This document shows positions 15,820-25,217 of a stretch of 64,000 nucleotides of DNA, one piece after another (the first letter of the stretch is position 1; each line of letters starts with the position of its first letter). Location: contig JAXLVB010000002.1 of NCBI GenBank assembly GCA_046329195.1, positions 496,001 through 560,000 of the forward strand. The letters are read 5' to 3'. The notes below the pieces were generated by a model. That model searched no databases and was not told where the DNA came from. It saw nothing but the letters and a program-made list of their open reading frames with translations. Origin of the DNA: JAXLVB01 sp046329195. Its GTDB lineage: Bacteria; Bacteroidota; Bacteroidia; Cytophagales; Spirosomataceae. Made by a program: the position numbers and the translations under genes.

Positions 15820-16539
15820 TCATCCGCCAAATAATTTGGCTACTAAATAAGCGGCTCCAGCGGCAGCTGCTCCGATTAGGGTTACTTTTACAGCCCCCCA
15901 AAGCGGTTGTTGCCCAGTGGCTTTACTCTTGAAGAACCCAAAAATAAATAAACAGATAAGCGTAAAAACTACTGAATAGAGGAGTCCTTCGGCAGGGGTA
16001 TTGGTAAAAAAGTAAGGGCTGAGCGGAATGATGCCTCCAAATACATACGATAGCCCGATGGTGAGGGCACTTTTAGAGGCTCGTTTGGGGTCTGGTTTTT
16101 CGAGACCCAGTTCGTACTTCATCATAAACTCAACCCACAGATCTTTGTTTTTAGAAATTTCGTTGACCACTTCTTCTTGAAGAGCAGGACTTAATCCCAT
16201 ATCAGCAAAAATCTCACGTACTTCTTCTTTTTCTCGTTCAGGAACTCGCTCTACTTCGTCGTATTCTCGTTTTAGTTCGGCTTCGTAGTGCTCTACCTCC
16301 GTTTGACCTGCCAAAAAGCCGCCCAAGCCCATTGCAATAGAGCCCGCTACAATTTCAGCAATGCCAGCGGCTACTACAACAGCGTTGTCGTGCACGGCTC
16401 CGCTTAGTCCTGCGGCCAGTGCAAACGGAACGGTGAGTCCATCTGACATGCCAATGACTACATCGGTGATGAAGGCCGAGCTTTGTAAATGTTCTTCTTT
16501 ATGCAAGATTTGGTCTTCGTGATGGCGAACGGTTTCCAT
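15820..16539 (-). CDS. VIT1/CCC1-family metal (Fe/Mn) transporter
   Basis: The 239-residue protein has the VIT layout. The first two membrane helices carry DVVIGMSDGLTVPFALAAGL (about 25-44) and IVAGSIAMGLGGFLAG. A charged cytoplasmic metal-binding helix bundle follows (EVEHYEAELKREYDEVER, about 80-140), and three more membrane helices close the protein. In plants and yeast this family moves Fe2+ or Mn2+ out of the cytosol; bacterial members are thought to detoxify them. It ends next to the acyl-CoA carboxylase gene upstream (21 bp gap). Confidence 0.9.
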   Translation of the reverse strand: METVRHHEDQILHKEEHLQSSAFITDVVIGMSDGLTVPFALAAGLSGAVHDNAVVVAAGIAEIVAGSIAMGLGGFLAGQTEVEHYEAELKREYDEVERVPEREKEEVREIFADMGLSPALQEEVVNEISKNKDLWVEFMMKYELGLEKPDPKRASKSALTIGLSYVFGGIIPLSPYFFTNTPAEGLLYSVVFTLICLFIFGFFKSKATGQQPLWGAVKVTLIGAAAAGAAYLVAKLFGG

Positions 16540-16560
16540 AATAGTAATTCTTTGTCTTGG

Positions 16561-18120
16561 TTAAAGTGGAATGTTGCCGTGCTTTTTCTTGGGTAGGGTA
16601 GCCACTTTATTTTCTAACATCTTGAAGGCTCTTATCAATTTCTGACGGGTGTCTTCGGGTAGGATTACTTCGTCAATATAACCTCGGTTGGCCGCTAGAT
16701 ACGGATTAGCAAACTTGCTGGTGTATTCATCCACTTTTTCCTGAAGCTTGGCATCAGGGTGTTCCGCTTCGGCAATTTCTTTCTTAAAAATGATTTCAGC
16801 TGCTCCTTTGGCCCCCATCACGGCGATTTCGGCAGTAGGCCAAGCATAGTTCATGTCGGCACCGATGTGTTTTGAGTTCATCACGTCGTAGGCTCCACCG
16901 TAGGCTTTACGGGTAATGACAGTGATGCGAGGAACGGTAGCCTCACAAAACGCATAGAGCAACTTAGCACCGTGAGTAATGATACCGTGCCACTCTTGGT
17001 CGGTGCCAGGCAAGAAACCCGGTACGTCTTCGAGTACTAATAGTGGGATATTAAAGCTATCGCAGAAGCGAACAAAGCGAGCACCCTTGAGACTGGCGTT
17101 GATGTCTAGCACTCCTGCCAACACAGCAGGCTGATTGGCTACAATCCCGATACTTCGACCAGCAATGCGAGCAAAGCCTACTAAAATATTTTCTGCATAG
17201 TTTTTATGCACTTCAAAAAACGAACCTTCGTCAATAATCCCTTCAATGACCTCTCGCATGTCGTAGGGTTGGTTGGGATTTTCGGGAATAATAGTGTTCA
17301 GTGGCGTTCGCTTTTCGTCGCCGTTACTCTCGTAAGGTAGGAGAGGAGCGTCTTCTTCGCAGTTTTGAGGAACGTAGCTCAATAGTCGCTTAATATCTTG
17401 AATACAAGCTACTTCGTTGGGGCAAGAGAAGTGCGTTACGCCCGATTTGGTACTGTGGGTAGAGGCGCCGCCCAGTTCTTCGGAGGTGACTTCTTCGTGC
17501 GTGACGGTCTTGACAACGTTCGGCCCGGTCACAAACATATAGCTCGTATTTTCGACCATCAAGATAAAATCAGTGATGGCTGGCGAATACACGGCTCCCC
17601 CAGCACAAGGTCCCATCACTGCCGAAATCTGCGGAATAACGCCCGATGCCAAGGTGTTTCGGTAAAAAATATCAGCATAACCAGCTAGTGACAACACGCC
17701 TTCTTGGATACGAGCTCCACCTGAGTCGTTGAGGCCAATGACGGGGGCTCCGTTTTTCATGGCTAAATCCATGATTTTACAGATTTTTTCGGCAAAAGTC
17801 TCTGAAAGCGAACCCCCAAATACGGTAAAATCTTGTGCAAATACATAGACCAAGCGCCCATTGACAGTACCGTAACCAGTAACTACTCCATCGCCGAGGT
17901 AGGACTCGTCTTCCATACCAAAGTCTTTACAACGATGCATGACAAACTTCCCGATTTCTTCAAACGAGCCTTCATCTACCAATAACTGAATGCGTTCACG
18001 AGCGGTTAATTTGCCTTTTTTATGTTGTTGTTCGATGCGCTTGGCACCGCCGCCTAGCAGTGCTTCTTCGTTTTTAAGGGCTAAGGTGTTAAACTTCTCT
18101 TGGTTGGTGTTTACTTGCAT
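16561..18120 (-). CDS. Acyl-CoA carboxylase beta (carboxyltransferase) subunit, propionyl-CoA type
   Basis: The start at 18120 (MQVNTNQEKFNTLALKN) gives 519 residues, the usual length; an upstream ATG would add 12. The enzyme transfers carboxyl from biotin to an acyl-CoA, most likely propionyl-CoA to methylmalonyl-CoA. Two crotonase folds are seen, with LNDSGGARIQEGV and GPCAGGAVYSPAITDF in the N half and VLEDVPGFLPG and KAYGGAYDVMNSK in the C half. The two oxyanion-hole glycine pairs are intact. No biotin carboxylase or carrier gene lies nearby, so partners are encoded elsewhere. A -7 box lies at 18154-18161. Confidence 0.95.
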   Translation of the reverse strand: MQVNTNQEKFNTLALKNEEALLGGGAKRIEQQHKKGKLTARERIQLLVDEGSFEEIGKFVMHRCKDFGMEDESYLGDGVVTGYGTVNGRLVYVFAQDFTVFGGSLSETFAEKICKIMDLAMKNGAPVIGLNDSGGARIQEGVLSLAGYADIFYRNTLASGVIPQISAVMGPCAGGAVYSPAITDFILMVENTSYMFVTGPNVVKTVTHEEVTSEELGGASTHSTKSGVTHFSCPNEVACIQDIKRLLSYVPQNCEEDAPLLPYESNGDEKRTPLNTIIPENPNQPYDMREVIEGIIDEGSFFEVHKNYAENILVGFARIAGRSIGIVANQPAVLAGVLDINASLKGARFVRFCDSFNIPLLVLEDVPGFLPGTDQEWHGIITHGAKLLYAFCEATVPRITVITRKAYGGAYDVMNSKHIGADMNYAWPTAEIAVMGAKGAAEIIFKKEIAEAEHPDAKLQEKVDEYTSKFANPYLAANRGYIDEVILPEDTRQKLIRAFKMLENKVATLPKKKHGNIPL

Positions 18121-18153
18121 ACGTTCGAGAGCAATTAGCTTGTGTTTGTTGGT

Positions 18154-18161
18154 CAAAGATA
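18154..18161 (-). promoter_or_regulatory. -7 box of the acyl-CoA carboxylase promoter
   Basis: The minus strand reads TATCTTTG, an exact TAnnTTTG match, 34 bp before the chosen start at 18120. This supports the downstream start, because a transcript from here would lack the longer frame's ATG at 18156. Confidence 0.55.
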
Positions 18162-18327
18162 GCAGACATTTTCAAAATCTGTAATCATTGTGCTGCGGGT
18201 TCTTTGAAAGATACAATACCAACCAAGGTCAAAAAGTGAGCTTATTGGAATAGTACAACGAAAAGGTAGGTTTTAAGGTAGTTAGCTATGTAAAATGCTG
18301 AGTCTTGACACTCAACATTGCAGGAAC

Positions 18328-18855
18328 TTAGTTAATAAAAACATACATTTTCCCGTTGGCAGGATTCCGAAACGAATCTCCTGTAAAGCCTCTGTCTTTC
18401 AGTTCTTTTTGGAGGTGCATCATCACAAAGCCATGACTTACAACGAGTACGTCGTCGGTGTGGTGAGAGAGCAGGTGATCTACAAATGCCTTGAGGTTAT
18501 TTTTGAAGTTTTGTACGATAAGATGACTGCTAAACGCCTTGGAGCGCATTATCAAAGCCCAAACCAGTAGTGGGAGCCGTAGTTTAGGATTCAACAAAGG
18601 CATTACATTGAGTTCGTTCAATTCGTCTCGAATCTGAAATTGCCCTGCAAAAATATCCTTGGCGGTAGTTAGCGCCCTTGAGGCTGGGCTACAATAACAA
18701 TGATCCCAGCCCTCGGCACTAGGACGAATGGCAGGTGGCTCAACGTCTGCATGGTCATATTCATGAAGCCATTGAGAAAGTTGGGCATAACTCACCCAAA
18801 AATTACGTGGATATGCTTTCTTGACTCGATAATGCCGAACTAATCCTATTTTCAT
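18328..18855 (-). CDS. Histidine phosphatase (phosphoglycerate-mutase-like) family protein
   Basis: The 175-residue protein starts MKIGLVRHYRVKK, the RH motif that carries the phospho-accepting His. It keeps the second Arg in CSPASRALTTA and the second catalytic His in VVSHGFVMMHL. A specific substrate cannot be read from sequence; small bacterial members act on sugar phosphates, nucleotides or phosphoproteins. It is a single gene on the minus strand. Confidence 0.85.
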   Translation of the reverse strand: MKIGLVRHYRVKKAYPRNFWVSYAQLSQWLHEYDHADVEPPAIRPSAEGWDHCYCSPASRALTTAKDIFAGQFQIRDELNELNVMPLLNPKLRLPLLVWALIMRSKAFSSHLIVQNFKNNLKAFVDHLLSHHTDDVLVVSHGFVMMHLQKELKDRGFTGDSFRNPANGKMYVFIN

Positions 18856-18964
18856 AAAGAACGAGAAACAAATTGGTGTGGAATTTTTGAGGTAAAATGA
18901 AAAGTAAAATTCTGTAAATCAAACAAATAAATACATTGTCAGGTTGTTGTTCACTTAGTGAATG

Positions 18965-19477
18965 CTAAGTGGTTGCCTTCATCGCCCTTTCGATTCGATA
19001 CACATGAAGGACTTGAGTATTAGGGTAGATTTCTTCTTGGAATGTTAATCCCAACTTTTTCAATAAGGTAACCGAAGGCGTATTGTGCGGCAGTACAGTA
19101 GCGAGAATAACCGAGTGGTCTGGATGCTGAAGCATGGTGGTTAAGATCTCATGAGCTCCCTCATAAGCGTATCCCTGCCCACTATATTGAGGTAATAGCG
19201 CAAAACCGATGTCAAAGAAATCTAAATAGTCTCTTTTCAGAAAAGAAATAATCCCAATGGGTGTGCCACTGCTGGTAAGTCGGGTTACCCAGTAGTACAA
19301 ATTGGGTGTGTTTTTGAGCTTATGGATATAGTTAACGGCATCGTCGAGTGAGTGAACATTACGGTCTCCGATGAATTCTAGCCATCCTTGGGTGTTTACA
19401 ATGGTTAGCACAAAGTCGGCGTCGTGTTCTTCAATCAGATGAAGCGAAAGTCTTGGCGTCAGAAACTCGGTTTGCAT
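18965..19477 (-). CDS. GNAT N-acetyltransferase, RimJ/RimL-like
   Basis: This 170-residue GNAT begins MQTEFLTPRLSLHLIEEHD, the TxRLxLR opening typical of RimJ/RimL-type enzymes. It contains FALLPQYSGQGYAYEGAHEIL, with the acetyl-CoA loop QYSGQGYA in place of RxxGxG, and the C-terminal NTPSVTLLKKLGLTF. Members acetylate protein N-termini or small amines. It lies 14 bp after the VOC gene and is likely co-transcribed with it. Confidence 0.87.
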   Translation of the reverse strand: MQTEFLTPRLSLHLIEEHDADFVLTIVNTQGWLEFIGDRNVHSLDDAVNYIHKLKNTPNLYYWVTRLTSSGTPIGIISFLKRDYLDFFDIGFALLPQYSGQGYAYEGAHEILTTMLQHPDHSVILATVLPHNTPSVTLLKKLGLTFQEEIYPNTQVLHVYRIERAMKATT

Positions 19478-19491
19478 AAATTGGACGAAGC

Positions 19492-19917
19492 CTAGGCATT
19501 TTCTAAGGTGTATATATCAAACTTTTTCATTTTCAGAAATGCTTCCATCACACGGGGAGCTTTTTCTGAATTACTTAAAAGTTTGGACAAAACAGTGGGG
19601 ATCACTTGCCACGACACCCCGAATTTGTCTTTGAGCCAGCCACACTGCCCTTCAGTGCCTCCGTCGGCTGTCAGGCGACTCCAATAGTAATCTATCTCGT
19701 CTTGTGTGTCGCAATCAATGACAAACGAAACTGCCTCGTTGAACTTGAAATGGGGGCCGGCATTGAGTCCTATGAACTTTCTGCCGTTGAGTTTAAATGT
19801 GACAACCATCTGATTATCAGAGGTAATACTTGAGTTGGGGAAAATGTTGCAATAAAATGAGGCGGCGGCTTGAGCTTGTCCGTCAAACCATAAGCAGGGA
19901 TAAATGGGGTTTTTCAT
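19492..19917 (-). CDS. VOC-family (PhnB/glyoxalase-like) protein
   Basis: The 141-residue protein opens MKNPIYPCLWFDGQAQAA and has repeated beta-alpha-beta-beta-beta units of the vicinal-oxygen-chelate fold. It shows AASFYCNIFPNS, LNAGPHFKFNEAVSFVIDC and the WQVIPTVLSKLL ending characteristic of the PhnB / 3-demethylubiquinone-methyltransferase-like group. These proteins bind a metal and a small ligand; the actual function is unknown. It pairs with the GNAT gene downstream. Confidence 0.88.
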   Translation of the reverse strand: MKNPIYPCLWFDGQAQAAASFYCNIFPNSSITSDNQMVVTFKLNGRKFIGLNAGPHFKFNEAVSFVIDCDTQDEIDYYWSRLTADGGTEGQCGWLKDKFGVSWQVIPTVLSKLLSNSEKAPRVMEAFLKMKKFDIYTLENA

Positions 19918-19984
19918 GAACCTTTATGAATCAGCATTATCGTTGCTTCTAAAGTACAACAAAGTGCCTACTTTTCCAAGTAGT

Positions 19985-20692
19985 TTACTGGATACTCACA
20001 CTAATGGTATTGTAATAAATAGTGGTTACGGCTTCGTAGCCAGAATCGGTGCCAACGATGAGCCACAGCTCGCCATTGGCATTTGATTTTACCTCAATCG
20101 GGGTGGAAGTGGATAGGGTTTTTAGGCGATATGTACTTTGTGATGACCCGCTCGAAAAATTACCAATCAGCTTCATATTGACCCCATCAGTACCTTGATT
20201 GCCTTTGTCAATATTCATCTGAAACATATTTTCGGACGAATTAAGTACTTTGATAGGCTCTACAGTCGAAGCCCCAGCCTTGACGTACACACTCTCACCA
20301 GACGAGCCTCCCACGCCGATACCTCCGCTCGAAGCATTGGTTGCAAATTCTACTTGCAGCGACACCTTGTAGGTTTTGTTAGCCTCTAAACCTGTGATTT
20401 GCTTTTTGATGAACATAAACAGGTCGTCGCTGTGGTTGTTACCCGACTGCTTGATAGCCCCATCTTTGGTATCGAGAGGTGATGGCAAGGTGCTGTGTTC
20501 TACTACCATTTCGTAGAACTTAACAGCATTGGGTTCGTTTGGGAAATCGGCGAAGTCACCAGTCCAGCCTTCGTTATCAAGCTGAAAAGCATAGGTTATT
20601 TTGGTAGAAGCGGTAGCTGTGTCTTGGGTTTTGCAACTCCAAAGGTTTCCTACCAGTACGAGGGGTAAAACGATATAAAAGACTTTTTTCAT
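19985..20692 (-). CDS. Hypothetical lipoprotein (235 aa)
   Basis: The start at 20692 (MKKVFYIVLPLVLVGNLWSC) gives a lipoprotein signal with Cys as residue 20; an upstream ATG would bury it. The mature protein begins KTQDTATASTKITYAFQLDNEGWTG-like and is beta-rich, with regions (ITGLEANKTYKVSLQVEFAT, ELWLIVGTDSGYEAVTTIYY) that suggest a carbohydrate-binding-like jelly roll. It is likely on the cell envelope. No named family is recognised. Confidence 0.7.
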   Translation of the reverse strand: MKKVFYIVLPLVLVGNLWSCKTQDTATASTKITYAFQLDNEGWTGDFADFPNEPNAVKFYEMVVEHSTLPSPLDTKDGAIKQSGNNHSDDLFMFIKKQITGLEANKTYKVSLQVEFATNASSGGIGVGGSSGESVYVKAGASTVEPIKVLNSSENMFQMNIDKGNQGTDGVNMKLIGNFSSGSSQSTYRLKTLSTSTPIEVKSNANGELWLIVGTDSGYEAVTTIYYNTISVSIQ

Positions 20693-20755
20693 AAAAGTAA
20701 ACAGAAGAGGGTCACACACAATTTGCACGTTTTTGATATGCTCTATCATAACTTC

Positions 20756-21328
20756 TTAGTTAAGGGTAATAGCGTATCCGTCTTTAATCATTTTGAAACC
20801 GTAAAGCATGGTAGCACAAGCACACGCAGTAGAAACTAGCCCATTGATAATGGGTTGACTGAGAGACTGTTGTAGGGTTAAGGCAATGCCGAGGATTGCT
20901 ACCAGTGTAGTCCAAGCTCCGATATAGTAGTCAAACGTTCGGTCAAAAACTTTGGCTAATGGGAAAAAGTGTAGCCCTACGATAAGGACAAAACAGGGAA
21001 TGAACAGTTCGTTGTATCCGAGGTTGACAAGGATATTTTTAGCCAGCAAAATAGCGATGCCTTCTGCCGCAAAAATCATCCAATAGCGTTGTTGTTGTTT
21101 AGGATTTGGCTCTGTTGACAGAGGCGGAAGCGTGGCTTTGAGGCGAGACAGCTTCACATACGCATATCCAAAGTACAATAACACACCACCCAGCATAATG
21201 CCTATAAGGTAGGCATCTTGACCAGCAAAGTGGTATTCGGCCACACCAAGCCAGCAAAATGTCATCATCATCATCATGAATAGACCTCCCAACGGACGGT
21301 CAAGGGCAGTTTGGGGTGAATTTACCAT
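20756..21328 (-). CDS. Hypothetical six-helix membrane protein
   Basis: The 190-residue product has six evenly spaced hydrophobic helices (starting about residues 15, 42, 88, 110, 138 and 160). The only large polar stretch is between helices 2 and 3 (LKATLPPLSTEPNPKQQQR). The first helix contains the run MMMMM. It shares its direction with the lipoprotein gene 63 bp downstream. I do not recognise a function. Confidence 0.65.
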   Translation of the reverse strand: MVNSPQTALDRPLGGLFMMMMMTFCWLGVAEYHFAGQDAYLIGIMLGGVLLYFGYAYVKLSRLKATLPPLSTEPNPKQQQRYWMIFAAEGIAILLAKNILVNLGYNELFIPCFVLIVGLHFFPLAKVFDRTFDYYIGAWTTLVAILGIALTLQQSLSQPIINGLVSTACACATMLYGFKMIKDGYAITLN

Positions 21329-21452
21329 GAGAGATAAAGGGTTAAGTAGTTATCTGAAATTAGTTATCAGTTATCTGTCTATATTCAATCAGTTGATTAT
21401 CAATGCACTAATAGCGGATAACGAATAACATAAAGTATTTGTGATTGGGTAC

Positions 21453-22418
21453 TTAATGAAGATATGTTTTATCTAACCATGCCACAATGCCTTCCCAACT
21501 TTCAACGGGTATTTTGGCATGGGTAGCATTTTTCATGATATAAAATTCCTTTTTGGAGCTAGGTACTAGTTTGTAAAAATCTTTTACTTTAGCTACTTCA
21601 AAGAGTTCGTCTTTGTCGCCTACACCTACTAGTACAGGAATATTCAATTGGGGTAAAAGCCGAAGTTGTTTCACGTCCAACATCGTTACGAACCGAGGGG
21701 TATATCGAAACGTAAACAGGGTGTCGGGCGATACGGTCATGCCTTCTCGATAATACTCAACAGCTTGATAAGAAGGCCGAAAAATAGCACTCGAAATCAG
21801 TTTTGCTTTGGTGAAAAGGCTCATTGGTTTGTTAAGTCCCTTGCGGCTCTCATAAGCACCCGACAGCAGTACTAAACCTGCTACTTGGTCGGGCACTGCA
21901 TTAGCTGCACAGATGGTAGCCGCAACGCCAAGGCTGTGTCCCAGCACCACTACTTTTGAAAATCCAAGCCCTTTTACATACTTTACGGCCTCGGCCAAAT
22001 CGCCAATCCAGCGGTCCTTGCTGGGGCTGTCTCCTCGATTCCCGCCCGAAAGGCCATGCCCCCGGTAATCGAGCCCAAAGGTAGTATAGCCACCCTTAGC
22101 GAAAGGAATTCCTGCCATACTGTAGGGACCACTGTACGCCGTAAAGCCGTGAAAAATAAGCACGGCTACGTCTTTTTTTGCTGGCTGCAAGCTATCGGGC
22201 TTCCAGCGGCGCAAGAAAAGGCTCTCGCCGTCGGTGGTTGTAAACACATGATGTGGCCCCTTGTATTGAGCCCGCAAGGTAGCGGCTTGTTCGGGGCTAA
22301 TGCCTTTGTTATTGATTCGCCATTCGGTGGGTAGGTACGCTAGTACTAAACCCGCTACTACGATAGATACCAATATAAAGAGGAGGGCAAACCAGATGCG
22401 GGTCATTGTTCTTTTCAT
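21453..22418 (-). CDS. Alpha/beta hydrolase (monoacylglycerol lipase-like), membrane-anchored
   Basis: The start is placed at 22418 (MKRTMTRIWFALLF), giving 321 residues with one N-terminal membrane anchor (about 7-28). The hydrolase core shows ILIFHGFTAYSG (oxyanion region), the nucleophile elbow VVLGHSLGVAAT, the acid in VGVGDKDELFE and the base in KNATHAKIPV: a complete Ser-Asp-His triad. The HGFTAYSG and DYRGHGLSGG motifs match the serine aminopeptidase S33 / monoglyceride lipase group. Substrate is unknown, probably a lipid or ester at the membrane. Confidence 0.87.
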   Translation of the reverse strand: MKRTMTRIWFALLFILVSIVVAGLVLAYLPTEWRINNKGISPEQAATLRAQYKGPHHVFTTTDGESLFLRRWKPDSLQPAKKDVAVLIFHGFTAYSGPYSMAGIPFAKGGYTTFGLDYRGHGLSGGNRGDSPSKDRWIGDLAEAVKYVKGLGFSKVVVLGHSLGVAATICAANAVPDQVAGLVLLSGAYESRKGLNKPMSLFTKAKLISSAIFRPSYQAVEYYREGMTVSPDTLFTFRYTPRFVTMLDVKQLRLLPQLNIPVLVGVGDKDELFEVAKVKDFYKLVPSSKKEFYIMKNATHAKIPVESWEGIVAWLDKTYLH

Positions 22419-22508
22419 GATGATAATAGTTGTTAAAAACATCAACAAAAGGGGGCTATTGTTTCAGTTTATCAATCAATTTGTAGAGAAAGTGCTCCTA
22501 CAGAATGG

Positions 22509-23357
22509 CTATACTTTTTGGGCTGTAATCGTAAAGTTAGGTTCAGTGACTGTGAGCGAGAGTACTTTGCCATTTTCAACTAAAAAACTAACGCTGACTG
22601 AGGGGGTACCGTTATACGTAAATTGGTTTTCACCAAGGCGATACAAGGCTCCTCCACTTTTGCCCAGTTTTCCAAGGGTAATCAGCTTTCTCATGTTTAG
22701 TTTGACCGAAAAACCATCGCATTCTCCGCTGCCGTACTTGTAATCGCCCAAGTATTTTTGTTTGTCCTGTTCTTCAAGGCTCATGTAGGTTGGTCCGTCG
22801 GCATCGCCTAACGCTTCGAGGTAGGAGCGTAGCTTTTCACGTTCGGTAGTATTGGTGTTGTTGACTATCCCGTTTTTGACATGCTGAAGCAAGCTGATAC
22901 CATGCGGGCCCGCTATGCGCTGGATGCCAGGCGTAAACTCAATCATGGACTTGACGGTTTGATAAGCTCCCAACATGGCAAAGGTAAAAATGTCGGGTCT
23001 GGCTCCTTTTGAAATCAAAAAATCGACGATGTCTTTTCGGCCTGTGTGCGAAGCCGCACCAATGGCCGTTTCCCAATCGCCAAAGCCCCAGTCCCAGGTG
23101 GCTCGTGCCAGTTCGGGTCGGGGTGTTACTAATTTTTTTACTTTTTCTAAATCAAAATGTGATACCCCTACTACCTCAGCCACGACTGATTCGTCAATGG
23201 CTGGATACCTGCTACAACCTTTATCGTCTGCCTCTCCAAATGGCTCTGACGAGTCCACCTTTGTGGCAAACAGCAGGTTAGGAATAGAAACAGCCAAAAG
23301 CCCAAAAGTCGAACTGCTTAAGGCTACTCGTCTCGAAATCAAGGAGTTGTTTTTCAA
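22509..23357 (-). CDS. Exported ankyrin-repeat-like protein
   Basis: I prefer a TTG start at 23357, which gives MKNNSLISRRVALSSSTFGL, a Tat-like twin-Arg signal followed by a hydrophobic core. The ATG at 23408 would add 17 unlikely residues. The mature part has ankyrin-like helices (residues about 75-140, including ETAIGAASHTGRKDIVDFLI and SKGARPDIFTF). A C-terminal beta domain follows (KYLGDYKYGSGECDGFSV to the end). Ankyrin units usually bind proteins. Function is unknown. Confidence 0.65.
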   Translation of the reverse strand: MKNNSLISRRVALSSSTFGLLAVSIPNLLFATKVDSSEPFGEADDKGCSRYPAIDESVVAEVVGVSHFDLEKVKKLVTPRPELARATWDWGFGDWETAIGAASHTGRKDIVDFLISKGARPDIFTFAMLGAYQTVKSMIEFTPGIQRIAGPHGISLLQHVKNGIVNNTNTTEREKLRSYLEALGDADGPTYMSLEEQDKQKYLGDYKYGSGECDGFSVKLNMRKLITLGKLGKSGGALYRLGENQFTYNGTPSVSVSFLVENGKVLSLTVTEPNFTITAQKV

Positions 23358-23521
23358 TGGATGAAGATAAATAAGAGGCCTACTAATGAAAAGATAAAGA
23401 TAGCACAAATCCTATATTAAGTGCAACAGGATGGTTGGAGGGGCAGCCGAGAAAAAAATATATTATGCTGTGTGGTTGATAGAGTAGAGTCGGTAAAACT
23501 AATAATAACGAGGGCAGTTTT

Positions 23522-23944
23522 TTAACCATATAACATGGCATCGTCAAAAGTTTCCCCGTCGAATGACTGAGCGATTAAAGAATGGTGACCAAACATCCCG
23601 TTTTCGGCATAGACAAAATCAACAGAAGAGTCAGATAAAAATAGAAGGCTGGTAAGCGTTAAGTTGGCAGCAAAGCGCTCTTCGTCGAGTTCAGGCTCAT
23701 CGTCTTCTCGCCAATTGTCGTTGTAAGTCGCTAAGTACTCTTGAATGAGTATGTTCACAGCCTTAGAAGCGTATCCTTGTAAGTCACCAATAACTTTATT
23801 GACCAACGCAAGGGTATCGTCTAACGTTACATCGTCTGGGTCTATCGAAACATCAATAAACTGTCCGTTGACCGTAATGGTGGTTTGGTACGCATTCGGA
23901 TTATCAGAACTTGCGGTTAATTGCTCTTTGGTAATAGTAGTCAT
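23522..23944 (-). CDS. Hypothetical small acidic protein
   Basis: The ATG at 23944 (MTTITKEQLTASSDNPNAYQ) is chosen because the longer frame adds an unlikely Pro/Ser stretch. The 140-residue protein is acidic, with DPDDVTLDDTLALVNKVIGD and EDDEPELDEERFAANL, no signal peptide and no membrane segment. It has the look of a soluble DUF protein that predicts an immunity or structural role, but nothing specific is recognised. It is alone between two longer genes. Confidence 0.6.
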   Translation of the reverse strand: MTTITKEQLTASSDNPNAYQTTITVNGQFIDVSIDPDDVTLDDTLALVNKVIGDLQGYASKAVNILIQEYLATYNDNWREDDEPELDEERFAANLTLTSLLFLSDSSVDFVYAENGMFGHHSLIAQSFDGETFDDAMLYG

Positions 23945-24081
23945 AGGTAGTAGGGTGGTTAGATTTGCTGATTTTTGGGGGACTGTGACCAACGGTCTGG
24001 ACACATTTCATGGCATAGTAGAAAAACTAAAGGGATTCGTTACTTTGCCGTGGTTCCAAACGGTCACTTACCCCCATTTTT

Positions 24082-24969
24082 CTAATACTTCAGATACTTG
24101 GTTCCTTTATAAAAGTTACCTGCTGTCCGCTCTATGGCCACTGTGACACCCCCATCTTGGTGTAGCTCAAAAGTCGCTTTGGGGTATCCAATACCACCTT
24201 GAAAGGTGTTGTTACCAATGTATTTCAAACTTGCTCTAAGCTGTCCGTTTACTTTCATAAACAGCAAATCGTCGTTTTTACTAAACTCAAAAAAATTATC
24301 ATTCCCCATATCATAAAGACCAGTAACCATATCATATACTTTTTTGTCAAGAGGAATTTCTTTGCTCATGATTACATTGAAAATTAGCTCGCTCTCTCCA
24401 GCTTTATTTTTACCAATCGGCAGAATCCTACTTACGGCTTGGGGCGCAGAAGCCCACGGGTCAGTGTCCACATACTTACCACCCTTAAAATAGAGCTGAG
24501 TTATTAAGTCTTGTTGATTAGGAACAGAAACTCTCATGTGTATATGTGCAGGTCGCCAAGATGTTTCGTCGTTTGGGTCAGCCTTGTAGGGAACAGGCAA
24601 AATGGATTTGAACTCATATGTTCCGTCAGCTTTCGTTTTTTGCCCAGCACGATACTTGTATTCATCGGAGGCGTTATCATACACTTCGTGTTCATCACAA
24701 TGCCAAATTTCAACTAAAGCATTCTGGATAGGCGTTTTTCCATCTTCTTTAAAAATAGAGCCTTTCAAAACGATGGGCGTTCCGTGAGAATTTGGACGCC
24801 TAAGATTGGTCCGAAGTGGAGAACCAGGTCTGTAAAATGGACCAAGTATATCGGTCGTTGTTGGGGTGTCGCCTTCAAAGCTTCTTCCATTCCAGTTTAC
24901 AGCTCCAAACGCACTGACACTGATTACAGTTAGCGTTGAATTTTTGATAAATGTCCTGCGTTGCATCAT
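24082..24969 (-). CDS. Intradiol ring-cleavage dioxygenase, exported, with C-terminal extension
   Basis: The 295-residue protein has an N-terminal Tat-like leader (MMQRRTFIKNSTLTVISVSA). The core is that of protocatechuate 3,4-dioxygenase beta-type enzymes: TDILGPFYRPGSP, VEIWHCDEHEVYDN (with one Tyr ligand candidate), a second Tyr region around EYKYRAGQ, and RPAHIHMRVS (His ligands). It would cleave catechol-like rings with Fe(III). About 90 extra residues follow the core (residues about 205-295, ending FYKGTKYLKY). No aromatic-degradation genes are nearby, and a role outside catabolism is possible. Confidence 0.85.
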   Translation of the reverse strand: MMQRRTFIKNSTLTVISVSAFGAVNWNGRSFEGDTPTTTDILGPFYRPGSPLRTNLRRPNSHGTPIVLKGSIFKEDGKTPIQNALVEIWHCDEHEVYDNASDEYKYRAGQKTKADGTYEFKSILPVPYKADPNDETSWRPAHIHMRVSVPNQQDLITQLYFKGGKYVDTDPWASAPQAVSRILPIGKNKAGESELIFNVIMSKEIPLDKKVYDMVTGLYDMGNDNFFEFSKNDDLLFMKVNGQLRASLKYIGNNTFQGGIGYPKATFELHQDGGVTVAIERTAGNFYKGTKYLKY

Positions 24970-25217
24970 GGTTGGTTTTGGTTAAGGGTTACACATAGCT
25001 TATCTGTAATGGAGAGGGCTTGGCACTCTAGTGGGTTTAGCTTTACTGATTTTCAATTCGGAGTGCAAAACTTCAATTAGCACTAAATTAGAATAGATGC
25101 ACAAAGCTTAAAATTTGCATTTCAGCTGGCCTGATACTATACCCGTTTTACCTGCTGCTGTATCTCTCGTCCGAAGCGGCCTCACTTTCAGTATGTTGTT
25201 GACGTTTGTAATAGTGT

